18,407 nt of DNA from Clostridiales bacterium (GCA_021200895.1 JAJQFX010000288.1:1-18407); one strand, 5' to 3'; positions 7,411 to 14,264 are shown, counted from the first letter of the stretch. Notes: generated by a model from the letters alone, not told the origin. Made by a program: numbers and translations.

Positions 7411-7443
7411 TTATCCCGCCCCGGAAGAACCGGAGCGGGATAA
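7411..7443 (-). terminator. Hairpin, probable terminator of a leftward transcript
   Basis: TTATCCCGCCCCGG (7411-7424) pairs with CCGGAGCGGGATAA (7430-7443), 14 positions with one mismatch, loop AAGAA. On the minus strand it is followed by TCTTTTG, a modest U tract, so it would end a leftward RNA. This is either the panE message with a roughly 200-base 3' tail or a separate small RNA starting near 7512. Confidence 0.6.
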
Positions 7444-7496
7444 CCCAAAAGAAAGGAGAGAGAGAGAAAAGAAGAAAGAGAGAAAAGAGGTTTTTT

Positions 7497-7574
7497 ATGA
7501 TATGTTCCTGCTGCTGGTATTATAGTACCGCAAAGAAGGTGCGAAGTGTTGAACAGTTTGTAGCAAGTTTGTAA
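7497..7574 (+). CDS. Possible 25-residue Cys/aromatic-rich micro-ORF
   Basis: ATG at 7497, TAA at 7572-7574, product beginning MICSCCWYYSTAKK. It is preceded by the 45-base purine run whose end, AGAGG (7486-7490), is six bases from the ATG. The peptide has three cysteines and W-Y-Y in its first nine residues. No family is recognised, no promoter was found, and a chance ORF of this size is quite possible; the same bases may instead belong to a minus-strand RNA. Confidence 0.2.
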   Translation: MICSCCWYYSTAKKVRSVEQFVASL

Positions 7575-7639
7575 ATGGTTTGTGAACATGGTTGCCATCC
7601 GAAGGAGCAGGGGCGGCAGCCGGAGGAGCCTTCCGCGCC

Positions 7640-8599
7640 TTACGCCAGGCTATAGTTATCCTCGATGGCCTTCACCTGCCGGTAGAGCATGGTGTTCGCC
7701 GGGACGGGGATGTGGTGCGCCGCCGCCAGCTCCAGAATTTTGCCGGTGAGGGCATCGATTTCGGTGGGCTGACGCCTGCGGATGTCCTGGAGGGTGGAGC
7801 TGTTGTGGTGATAGGTGTCCGGCAGCAGCTTGCCGTAGAACTCCTTCCGATACTCCTCCGGCGTGGCCCAATAGGTGGCGTATCCGGCGGCGGTCATAAC
7901 GGCAAAGACCTCGTCTATCAAATCGTTCATAATCGCCACGCTGTAGGCGGACTCCCCCAGCGCCCCATAGTGTACCCCCAGCACCGCCCCCAGGGGGTTC
8001 AGGGTACAGTTGTAGAGCATCTTCGCCCACAGCGCCGCCGTCACGTTGTCCGTCACCTGGCAGGGGATGCCCCCGGCGGCGATGGCCTCCGCCAGCGGCT
8101 CCAGAGGGGTCACGTCCAGCCTGTACAGGCTCCCCAGCAGGATGGGGGCGGTGTGGACGGTGACATTGGAGACGTTGGGGGTGGTGCGCTGGAAGCCGGT
8201 GATGACCCGGGCGGAGCAGACCTGTTCCCTGGGAAAGTAGTCCAGATAGGCCCCGTCGTTGCCCCAGCCGTTCTGCATCAGCACCAGTTTCCCCTCTGGC
8301 TTCAAAATCTCCCGGTGGGCGGACAGTGCGGCGGCAACGGCGGGATTGGCCATGGCCTTGACGGAAATCAGCACATAGTCAAAGCTGCCCGCTGGAAACG
8401 CGCCGTAATCGTCCGCCACAGTCAGTTCATCTGCCGGAATCTCCGCCGGGCCAAACAGCCCGGTGCGGCGGACGCCTCCGGCGGCGATGGCCTCCTTCGT
8501 GGCCCCTCTGGCGTAAAAGGACACAGCGCAGCCCGCCTGATGGAGGGTAGCTCCAATGGCCACGCCAATGGCCCCTGCGCCGACAATCAAACAGTTCAT
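7640..8599 (-). CDS. panE: 2-dehydropantoate 2-reductase (ketopantoate reductase) family protein
   Basis: A 319-residue ApbA/PanE-family oxidoreductase. PanE reduces ketopantoate to pantoate with NADPH in the pantothenate/CoA route. The N-terminal Rossmann motif is VGAGAIGVAIG (GAGAIG at 7-12); the C-terminal ApbA_C domain has the lysine-bearing WAKMLYNCTLNPLGAVLG and SSTLQDIRRRQPTEIDALTG, the conserved substrate/cofactor segment. Only a weak AAAGG precedes the ATG at 8599, but a good promoter lies upstream. It is a single gene, not beside panB/panC; because the family has paralogues with other 2-oxo acid substrates, the exact substrate is inferred. The type III pantothenate kinase further right acts two steps later in the same pathway. 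Confidence 0.85.
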   Translation of the reverse strand: MNCLIVGAGAIGVAIGATLHQAGCAVSFYARGATKEAIAAGGVRRTGLFGPAEIPADELTVADDYGAFPAGSFDYVLISVKAMANPAVAAALSAHREILKPEGKLVLMQNGWGNDGAYLDYFPREQVCSARVITGFQRTTPNVSNVTVHTAPILLGSLYRLDVTPLEPLAEAIAAGGIPCQVTDNVTAALWAKMLYNCTLNPLGAVLGVHYGALGESAYSVAIMNDLIDEVFAVMTAAGYATYWATPEEYRKEFYGKLLPDTYHHNSSTLQDIRRRQPTEIDALTGKILELAAAHHIPVPANTMLYRQVKAIEDNYSLA

Positions 8600-8631
8600 G
8601 GAAACCCGACCTTTCGTTTTTCTTTGCTGTC

Positions 8632-8660
8632 ATTATAATCCAAACCTGGCAAATTGGGAA
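8632..8660 (-). promoter_or_regulatory. Vegetative promoter for the panE-like gene
   Basis: Minus-strand -35 TTCCCA (8660-8655), 17-base spacer, perfect -10 TATAAT (8637-8632), about 33 bp upstream of the start codon. Confidence 0.6.
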
Positions 8661-8744
8661 GAGCTACCCAGGATTTTCCGGTATGGTTTCGCCGGGGGCG
8701 GACAAACTTGGAGGGAAATGAACTGATAGAGAGGAAGTCACCCC

Positions 8745-10112
8745 ATGTCCATGAATCTTAGCCGCCGCACGGTGGTGCGTATCATCAGCTTCCTGACGGC
8801 AGGCGTGCTGGCGCTGGCCGTCACCGTGTTGACCCAGCGCAGCGCCCTGGCCTACGAGCGGCAGCAGAACGCCAATACCTACCTGCGGGCCTTCGACCAG
8901 CTGACCAGCAGCGTGGATAAGCTGGACGCCGCGTTGGAGAAGTGCGTCTACGCCACCAGCCCCGCTATCGTATCCGCCCTGTCCGCCCAAATCTACGCAG
9001 AAGCCCTGAGTGCCCAGCAGGCCCTGGGCGAGCTGCCCTACGCCAACCTCCAGCTGGAGCAGACCGCCGCCTTTGTGGCGAAAACCGGGGACTACGCCAG
9101 CGCCCTGTCCCGCTCCGTCCTTCAAAATGACGGCTACTCCGGTGATGAACTGGATAGCGTAAAGGCCCTCCACCAGGCCGCCGCCGAATTGAAGGAACGG
9201 CTTCACACTCTGGAGAATCAGCTCTATGACGGCACCGCCACCCTGGAGGATGTGGAGGCCGTCACGAAGCGCCTCTCCCAGCTGACGGAGGAGGGGGATG
9301 TGCTGGCGGACAGCAGCTATCAGGACATCGAGGCCGAGTTCCCGGAGATGCCCACCCTGATTTATGACGGCCCCTTCTCGGAGCATTTGCAGTCCCGCAC
9401 CGCCGCCATGCTGGAGGGGGCGGACAGCGTCTCCCAGGAGGAGGCCCGCAGCCTGGCGGCGGACTGGCTGGGGGTGGATGCCGCTGACCTGACCGGCGAG
9501 GCGGACATGAACGGCAAACTCCCCTGCTATGTGTTCTCCGCCCTTCTGGAGGACGGCTCCTCCACCATCTACGTCACAAAACAGGGGGGCCAGGTGCTGG
9601 CCTGGGGCAACGGGCGCGCCGTGGGGGCGGAGACCATGGACGCCCAGCAGGGCGTCAAGGCGGCCCGGCGCTACCTGGAGGGCCACGGCATCACCGGCAT
9701 GGAGGAGAGCTATTTCATTGACCAAGGCAGCTGCCTGACTGTCAACTTCGCCGCCACCCAGGACGGCGTCACCTGCTACCCCGACCTCATCAAGGTAGAG
9801 GTGGCCCTGGACACCGGCTCCGTGGTGGGCTATGAAGCGGAGGGCTACCTGATGAACCACACCCGGCGCACCGATACCGTCCCCGCCGTCACGGCGGAGG
9901 AGGCCCAGGGCGTGGTCTCCGGTGAGCTGGAGGTGCTGTCCTGCCAGCTGGCCATCGTCCCCACCGATGGGGAGGGCGAGGTGCTGTGCTGGGAGTTCAA
10001 GTGTGAAAACGAGGACGGCCTCCACTATATCGTCTATGTGAACGCCGCCACCGGGGCGGAGTATCGCCTCTTCCGGCTGGTGGAGGACGAGAGCGGCACG
10101 CTGGTGCTATAA
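8745..10112 (+). CDS. ypeB: Spore germination protein YpeB
   Basis: A 455-residue YpeB, the protein that localises and stabilises the cortex-lytic enzyme SleB in the spore until germination. Residues about 10-30 form a single uncleaved membrane anchor (RIISFLTAGVLALAVTVL). About 35-210 is a largely helical region including ANTYLRAFDQLTSSVDKLD and QLYDGTATLEDVEAVTKRLSQL. The remainder holds PepSY-like repeats, visible as VSQEEARSLAADWLG, AQQGVKAARRYLEGHGITG and VTAEEAQGVVSGELEV. GAGGAAG (8731-8737) sits seven bases before the ATG. In Bacillus and many Clostridia sleB is directly adjacent; here the upstream neighbour is panE on the other strand and no sleB is present. I could not find a convincing sigma-G promoter. 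Confidence 0.93.
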   Translation: MSMNLSRRTVVRIISFLTAGVLALAVTVLTQRSALAYERQQNANTYLRAFDQLTSSVDKLDAALEKCVYATSPAIVSALSAQIYAEALSAQQALGELPYANLQLEQTAAFVAKTGDYASALSRSVLQNDGYSGDELDSVKALHQAAAELKERLHTLENQLYDGTATLEDVEAVTKRLSQLTEEGDVLADSSYQDIEAEFPEMPTLIYDGPFSEHLQSRTAAMLEGADSVSQEEARSLAADWLGVDAADLTGEADMNGKLPCYVFSALLEDGSSTIYVTKQGGQVLAWGNGRAVGAETMDAQQGVKAARRYLEGHGITGMEESYFIDQGSCLTVNFAATQDGVTCYPDLIKVEVALDTGSVVGYEAEGYLMNHTRRTDTVPAVTAEEAQGVVSGELEVLSCQLAIVPTDGEGEVLCWEFKCENEDGLHYIVYVNAATGAEYRLFRLVEDESGTLVL

Positions 10113-10166
10113 GGGGCAGGGAAGCGGTTTTTCCCGTATTTCAACAGGTTCCGGCCCGTTTTACAG

Positions 10167-10195
10167 TTGCGTTTTTGAACGCACTGTGCTAAAAT
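10167..10195 (+). promoter_or_regulatory. Vegetative promoter for trpS, with a palindrome in the spacer
   Basis: -35 TTGCGT (10167-10172), 17 bases, -10 TAAAAT (10190-10195) preceded by TGC (extended -10). A perfect 6-bp inverted repeat TGCGTT-TTTG-AACGCA (10168-10183) lies across the -35 and spacer and could be an operator. Confidence 0.55.
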
Positions 10196-10201
10196 AACTC
10201 A

Positions 10202-10406
10202 GACGTGATCGTTTTGTCCCCCTTCCGCCGTCCAGTCTGTTGCTTCCGGCTGAGGTGTCGGCAAGGGGGCGGGGGATAGCGGCCCGGCTTCGGGCGGCTA
10301 TCCTACATACTTTCCTGATGGAACGAAAGCGCAAGTTGGCTGCCCGGCGGAGGGCGTTCAGCGTATCGCAGGAATCGCGCCCCGGCGCACGGAGGTTGAT
10401 TGGAAT
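10202..10406 (+). promoter_or_regulatory. Structured 5' leader of trpS, not a T-box
   Basis: About 205 bases separate the predicted transcription start from the trpS ATG. Two stems stand out. CCCCCTT near 10218 pairs with AAGGGGG (10264-10270), extended inside by GCCG/CGGC. GGATAGC (10274-10280) pairs with GCTATCC (10297-10303), with CCCG/CGGG inside. The conserved T-box (AGGGTGGNACCGCG) is absent, there is no U tract, and I recognise no known riboswitch. A leader peptide rich in Trp codons is not evident. Confidence 0.45.
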
Positions 10407-11408
10407 ATGGAAGAACAAAAAAAGGTCATGCTGTCCGGCATCCAGCCCAGCGGCGAGCTGACCCTGGGCTCCTACCTGGGGGCCATCCGGAACTGTGCGG
10501 AGCGGGCCGACCAGTTTGACTGCTACTACTTCATGGCGGATATGCACACCATCACTGTCCGCCAGAACCCCGCCGAGCTGCGCCGCCGCACTGTCTCTCA
10601 GCTGGCGGCCTACATCGCCTGCGGCCTGGACCCGGAGAAGAACACCCTTTTTATCCAGAGCCACGTCCCCGCCCACGCCCAGCTGGGGTGGGTGCTGAAC
10701 TGCTACACCATGTACGGCGAGCTGACCCGCATGACCCAGTTCAAGGCCAAAAGCGCCCAGCACGCCGAGAACATCAACGCCGGTCTCTTTGACTATCCCG
10801 TGCTGATGGCGGCGGACATTCTGATTTACCAGCCGGACTATGTGCCGGTGGGGGATGACCAGAAGCAGCACGTTGAGCTTTGCCGGGACATTGCCGAGCG
10901 CTTCAACGGCATTTACGGCCCGGTGTTCAAGGTGCCGGAGCCTTACATCCCCAAGGTGGGAGCCAGAATTATGAGCCTGTCCTCCCCGGAGGATAAGATG
11001 TCCAAGTCCGACCATGACCCCAACGGCTGCGTCTACCTGCTGGATGACCCCGCCGTCATGGCGAAGAAGTTCAAGCGGGCGGTGACGGACAGCGAGACCA
11101 GCGTCCACTTCGACCCGGTGAACAAGCCGGGCATCTCCAACCTGATGCAGATTTACGCCTGCGCCACCGGCAAAACCTATGACGCAATCGAGAAAGAGTT
11201 CGACGGCATAGGTTACGGCGCATTCAAGACCGCCGTGGGGGACGCCACCATTGAGATGTGCCGCCCCATCCGGGAGGAGACGGAGCGGCTGCTGAAGGAT
11301 AAGGCGTATCTGGAGCAGGTCTACACCGCCGGTGCGGAGAAGGCCTCCTACATCGCCAATAAGACCCTGCGGAAGGTCTATAAGAAGGTTGGCTTCGTCC
11401 CCAGGTGA
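10407..11408 (+). CDS. trpS: Tryptophanyl-tRNA synthetase
   Basis: A 333-residue class I synthetase charging tRNA-Trp, of normal bacterial length. The HIGH-equivalent signature appears as SGELTLGSYLGA (residues 15-26), with TLGS where TIGN/HIGN is usual. The tryptophan-pocket region has FMADMHTIT (42-50), and the second class I signature is intact as KMSKS (197-201), followed by DHDPNG. MAADILIYQPDYVPVGDDQKQH (134-155) is the typical TrpRS central segment. GGAGG lies 11 bases before the ATG. It is followed at 38 bp by the sugar-phosphate transferase gene on the same strand, with no terminator between. Confidence 0.97.
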   Translation: MEEQKKVMLSGIQPSGELTLGSYLGAIRNCAERADQFDCYYFMADMHTITVRQNPAELRRRTVSQLAAYIACGLDPEKNTLFIQSHVPAHAQLGWVLNCYTMYGELTRMTQFKAKSAQHAENINAGLFDYPVLMAADILIYQPDYVPVGDDQKQHVELCRDIAERFNGIYGPVFKVPEPYIPKVGARIMSLSSPEDKMSKSDHDPNGCVYLLDDPAVMAKKFKRAVTDSETSVHFDPVNKPGISNLMQIYACATGKTYDAIEKEFDGIGYGAFKTAVGDATIEMCRPIREETERLLKDKAYLEQVYTAGAEKASYIANKTLRKVYKKVGFVPR

Positions 11409-11446
11409 GGAACCCCGCCACGCTATTGGAAAAGAGGTGAACCGCC

Positions 11447-12646
11447 ATCATTACCACGCTACCGGCCATCGCCGCCACAGGCTGCGCCCTTCTGGCCGCC
11501 TTCGTGCTGACCCTCGCCACCACCCCCCTGGCAAAGAAGCTGGCCATCCGGCTGGGGGCCATCGATATGCCCGGCAAAAAGGGGACGGAGTCGGAACGTC
11601 ACCTCCATACCACTCCTACCCCCCGCATGGGCGGGCTGGCCATCTATGTGGGCTGCCGTGCGGCGATTTTGCTGTTCGTACCCATGACCGACAAGGTGCT
11701 CTATATGCTGTTAGGCAGCATCATCATTGTGGTGCTGGGCGTCTTAGATGATATTTACAACCTCCGCCCTCTGGTGAAGCTGGTGGTGCAGCTGCTGGCG
11801 GCAGGGGTGGCCGTCTACGGCGGCAACGTCATTCGCTTTGTCAGCAGCCTCAGCGCTGTCTCCGACAGCTCCAACTGGAACCTGGGGGTGCTGTCCGTTC
11901 CGGTCAGCATCCTCTGGATCGTCACCATCACCAACGCGGTAAACCTCATCGACGGGTTGGACGGGCTGGCGGCGGGGGTGTCCACCATCTCCGCTATCAG
12001 CATGGTAATCATCGCCCTGACTTATTCCAACTACGCCGTAGCGGTCATCACCGGCGCACTGGCGGGGGCCTGCATCGGCTTCCTGCCCTACAATAAGGCC
12101 CCCGCCAAAATCTTCATGGGGGACACCGGCTCCACCTTTATCGGTTATATCCTGGCGGTGGCCAGTATCCAGGGGCTGTTCAAGTTCTACGCCCTGATTT
12201 CCTTCGTGATTCCCTTCCTGATGCTGGGCCTGCCCATTTTTGACATTTGCTACGCCTTTATCCTTCGCATCAGCCACGGGGAGAACCCCATGCACGCCGA
12301 CCGGAAGCACGTCCACTATCGCCTTATCGACATGGGCCTCTCCAAGAAGCAGACGGTGGCCGTTCTGTACACCGCCTCCGCCATCCTGGGGCTGACCTCT
12401 GTAATTTGTACCACCAGCGGCCTGGTGCGGGCGCTGGTGGCGCTGGTGGCCGTCGGCCTTGTGGGGCTTGTCAGCCTGAGGATGTATGTGACCCACCTGT
12501 ACGCCATGCGGGGCCGGATGGAGGAGGGGCAAGACCGGCCCAAGCCGCTGCCCGGCAAGGGCACAGGCGCTTCTATCCCCAAAGCCTCCCCACAGGACAC
12601 CGCCGAGGCCGGCCCCGCCGACGCCGACCCGGCGCAGCAGGGGTGA
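11447..12646 (+). CDS. WecA/TagO-type undecaprenyl-phosphate sugar-1-phosphate transferase, probable non-AUG start
   Basis: A polytopic glycosyltransferase family 4 (MraY/WecA) enzyme that starts a cell-wall polymer by moving GlcNAc-1-P or a similar sugar from its UDP donor to undecaprenyl phosphate. Motifs in order: LDDIYNLRPLVKL, NAVNLIDGLDGLAAG, AKIFMGDTGS and HADRKHVHYRL, with about ten hydrophobic helices and a Pro/Ala-rich cytoplasmic tail. The nearest ordinary start is GTG 11504, which would cut away most of the first helix. The open frame continues upstream through TLPAIAATGCALLAAFVLTL, and GAGGTG (11434-11439) lies seven bases before an ATC (11447) and ten before an ATT (11450). I therefore place the start at 11447, giving about 399 residues. 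The stop is two bases from a convergent gene. Confidence 0.85.
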   Translation: MITTLPAIAATGCALLAAFVLTLATTPLAKKLAIRLGAIDMPGKKGTESERHLHTTPTPRMGGLAIYVGCRAAILLFVPMTDKVLYMLLGSIIIVVLGVLDDIYNLRPLVKLVVQLLAAGVAVYGGNVIRFVSSLSAVSDSSNWNLGVLSVPVSILWIVTITNAVNLIDGLDGLAAGVSTISAISMVIIALTYSNYAVAVITGALAGACIGFLPYNKAPAKIFMGDTGSTFIGYILAVASIQGLFKFYALISFVIPFLMLGLPIFDICYAFILRISHGENPMHADRKHVHYRLIDMGLSKKQTVAVLYTASAILGLTSVICTTSGLVRALVALVAVGLVGLVSLRMYVTHLYAMRGRMEEGQDRPKPLPGKGTGASIPKASPQDTAEAGPADADPAQQG

Positions 12647-12648
12647 GT

Positions 12649-12966
12649 TTACAACCCCATCAGCAGCACCAGGGCCAGGATGATGAGCCATTCGTCGTCC
12701 TCCGACTCCTTGAAGAGGTAAATCAACACCAGCAGGAGCAGGATGTCCCCTTTGTCCAGCTTCCCCAGGCCCAGGGAATCCAGCAGTCCGCCTCCCGGTC
12801 GGGAGCCGTCCCCCTGGAACAGCCTGGGCAGACCGCCGCCCAACAGCCGCCCCAGAAGGCCGCCCAGGCCCTCCCCCGCCTGCTTCGGCGGGGAGCCGCT
12901 GTCCCGCTCCGAAGCGCTGTCCTCCACCGGTATAAATTCCTCATTGGGAATGTAGCGGTTATACAT
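12649..12966 (-). CDS. Unrecognised 105-residue protein with hydrophobic C-terminus (third gene of a cassette)
   Basis: No family recognised. The N-terminal half is polar and then Gly/Leu-rich (GEGLGGLLGRLLGGGLPRLF). The C-terminal 35 residues contain two short hydrophobic stretches, ILLLLVLIYLF and WLIILALVLLMGL, separated by the acidic KESEDDE, which would form a helical hairpin in a membrane. GGAGGAG lies five to six bases before the ATG. The start overlaps the end of the preceding gene by 8 bp, so expression is coupled. Short acidic-hinge membrane hairpins of this kind occur in uncharacterised clostridial sporulation-associated proteins, but a spore role here is inferred from that and from the candidate upstream promoter. 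Confidence 0.8.
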   Translation of the reverse strand: MYNRYIPNEEFIPVEDSASERDSGSPPKQAGEGLGGLLGRLLGGGLPRLFQGDGSRPGGGLLDSLGLGKLDKGDILLLLVLIYLFKESEDDEWLIILALVLLMGL

Positions 12967-13375
12967 GATGCTCCTCCCGGAATAGTCCGAAGGCCGCCTG
13001 AATCACCCGGGAGATGCGGGTGATTTGCAGGGCCTTCTCCACCTTCTCCTGCCGCTCCGGCCGGAGGAAGGGGCGCATGGCGGTCAGCAGCGCCGCCTTC
13101 TCATCCTCCCCTCTGGCGTACTCCCGGTAGAGGGCAGCCAGCTTGGTGAGCATAGACGGGTCTAAGCCCTGAAGGAGGGACAGCATATCCCCCGTCTGCT
13201 GCGCCGCTCCTCCCTGAGGCGGCTGGCCCGGTGCCTCCTGGGGCTGGGCCTGGCCCTCCTGGGCAGGCGCGCCCCCCTCCGGCTTGCCGGAGATGGAATT
13301 GGCCAGCGCCATGATCTGCCCCATGGTTTCCGGTGAGGAGAGGATGGTATTCAGCTTTTCTTCAAAATCCTCCAT
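12959..13375 (-). CDS. Unrecognised 138-residue protein with Pro/Gln/Gly-rich linker (second gene of a cassette)
   Basis: Three parts can be seen. An N-terminal helix carries LSSPETMGQIMALANSISG. A low-complexity linker of Pro, Gln, Gly and Ala spans about residues 34-61. A basic helical C-terminus includes LLTAMRPFLRPERQEKVEKALQITRISRVIQAAFGLF, suggesting an amphipathic or helix-bundle domain. There is no signal peptide. GGAGGT is suitably placed before the ATG. Its LxSPET motif also occurs in the preceding gene's product, so the two are probably related. Function unknown; the C-terminal block resembles uncharacterised proteins common in spore-forming Clostridia, but I cannot name a family. 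Confidence 0.8.
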   Translation of the reverse strand: MEDFEEKLNTILSSPETMGQIMALANSISGKPEGGAPAQEGQAQPQEAPGQPPQGGAAQQTGDMLSLLQGLDPSMLTKLAALYREYARGEDEKAALLTAMRPFLRPERQEKVEKALQITRISRVIQAAFGLFREEHHV

Positions 13376-13394
13376 GGGTCAGACCTCCCCTCTG

Positions 13395-13667
13395 TCAGCG
13401 GCGGTTCAGCTTCTGCTCCATCTGCGCCAGGGCAGCGGCCCCGTCTTTGGTGCTGCTCAGGTTGGTCAGCATGGCGCTGAGGCCCCTGGCATCGCCTCCC
13501 TTGGCCTGTTGGGCGGCTTCCTGGAGAGCCGCTCCATTCTGGGCGGACAGCACGGACAACAGCTGCTTCGTCTCCGGTGAGCCCAGCAGCTCCTTCAACG
13601 CGGCGGCATCCTGCATCAGCGACGCCGCCTCCGGCGATTCAAGGACATTCTTCGGTTCCTGCTTCAT
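13395..13667 (-). CDS. Unrecognised 90-residue helical protein (first gene of a cassette)
   Basis: The start at 13667 is set by GGAGGT five bases upstream; the longer frame to 13697 is not supported. The product is Ala/Leu/Gln-rich, predicted all-helical, and carries the same short motif twice: LESPEAASLMQDA and LGSPETKQLLSVL. The second gene's product has LSSPETMGQIMAL. No family is known to me. The gene is 19 bp upstream of the second one, and the three genes run without a terminator. The divergent neighbour is a YfcE-type phosphodiesterase. Confidence 0.8.
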   Translation of the reverse strand: MKQEPKNVLESPEAASLMQDAAALKELLGSPETKQLLSVLSAQNGAALQEAAQQAKGGDARGLSAMLTNLSSTKDGAAALAQMEQKLNRR

Positions 13668-13748
13668 CGTGACCTCCCCCTGCGTCCTGGGACGCATCTG
13701 TCAGCGTTCTTCCGGGGCAGGCCGCTGGTCGGCCTATCCCGTTCAGAG

Positions 13749-13777
13749 CAATCTATGCGCAAGAAAGGTAAAACGTG
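13749..13777 (-). promoter_or_regulatory. Weak candidate mother-cell promoter for the three-gene cassette
   Basis: On the minus strand: CACG (13777-13774), 16 bases, CATAGATTG (13757-13749). This resembles the sigma-K pattern mACm-N16-CATAnnnTA with two deviations, and shares CATA-N3-TG with the dpaA candidate. Its distance to the ATG (about 75 bases to the predicted start point) is reasonable. Confidence 0.3.
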
Positions 13778-14251
13778 ACCTCCATGAAAATTCTCGTCTG
13801 TTCCGATTCCCACGGTAGCGTGTCCAACCTGTGCAGCGCAGTGGAGCAGGAGCGGCCCGACCTGGTGTTCCACCTGGGGGACACGGTGCGGGACGGCTAC
13901 AACCTCCACCTGGCCTGCCCAGACCTCCGCATCGAGCAGGTGGCCGGGAACTGTGACTATCGCGGTCAGGCCCCGCTGGAGAAAACTCTGGTGCTGGAGG
14001 GGTGCCGCATCGTCCTCTGCCACGGCCACGAGTACTACGTCAAGCAGGGGTACCGCTACCTGGCCCAGCGGGGCAGGGAGCTTCAGGCGGACATGATCCT
14101 CTGCGGACACACCCACCGGCCCTACCGCGATACTTACGGCTCCCTACAGGTGTGCAACCCCGGCACCATCGGCGCAGGCCCCGACCCCACCTATGGCATC
14201 CTGACCGTGGAGCGGGGCGCAGCCACCTTCACCATTCAGCATCTTTCCTAA
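13775..14251 (+). CDS. YfcE/MJ0936-family metallophosphoesterase
   Basis: A 158-residue calcineurin-like phosphodiesterase. All metal ligands are present: CSDSHG (Asp11, His13), LGD (Asp36), GNCD (Asn59), CHGHEY (His83) and CGHTHRP near residue 113. It ends with the family's typical NPGTIG segment. Relatives hydrolyse phosphodiesters such as bis-pNPP in vitro, and the physiological substrate is usually unknown. The GTG at 13775 is preferred because AAAGG (13764-13768) is six bases upstream; ATG 13784 would be 15 bases away, though it begins the conserved MKILVCSD strand. coaX follows 13 bp later, so the two form an operon. Confidence 0.9.
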   Translation: MTSMKILVCSDSHGSVSNLCSAVEQERPDLVFHLGDTVRDGYNLHLACPDLRIEQVAGNCDYRGQAPLEKTLVLEGCRIVLCHGHEYYVKQGYRYLAQRGRELQADMILCGHTHRPYRDTYGSLQVCNPGTIGAGPDPTYGILTVERGAATFTIQHLS

Positions 14252-14264
14252 GGAGGGAACCGCC

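Larger units (their letters stand above)
7286..7639. other. 354-bp intergenic region with promoter, hairpin and purine tract
   Basis: This is the largest gene-free stretch in the window and is AT-richer than its surroundings. From left to right it holds the promoter of the acyl-CoA synthetase gene (7324-7352, minus), a hairpin (7411-7443), an uninterrupted purine run (7446-7490), a possible 25-residue ORF (7497-7574, plus), and an ATTATA at 7519-7524 that reads TATAAT on the minus strand but has no good -35. No tRNA, riboswitch or repeat family was recognised. Confidence 0.6.

Noticed and set aside
7549..7577. Plus-strand promoter TTGAAC-N17-TAAATG
   Set aside because: The -10 matches only half of the consensus and no rightward gene follows (panE is on the other strand).
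8664..10025. 453-codon open frame on the minus strand
   Set aside because: Antisense to ypeB, with repetitive Gly/Gln/His/Leu composition and no motif; a shadow of high third-position GC.
10113..10140. GGGAA/TTCCC hairpin after ypeB as a terminator
   Set aside because: Only five base pairs with the T run inside the loop and arm; too weak to call.
10202..10406. T-box riboswitch ahead of trpS
   Set aside because: The invariant T-box sequence, the antiterminator bulge and a terminator are all missing.
10240..10461. 73-codon ORF in the trpS leader
   Set aside because: Arg-rich, overlaps the trpS start in another frame, has no ribosome binding site and only one Trp codon, so it does not look like an attenuation peptide.
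13784..14251. ATG 13784 as the phosphodiesterase start
   Set aside because: It is 15 bases from the only ribosome binding site; GTG 13775 is six bases away. The choice changes only three residues.
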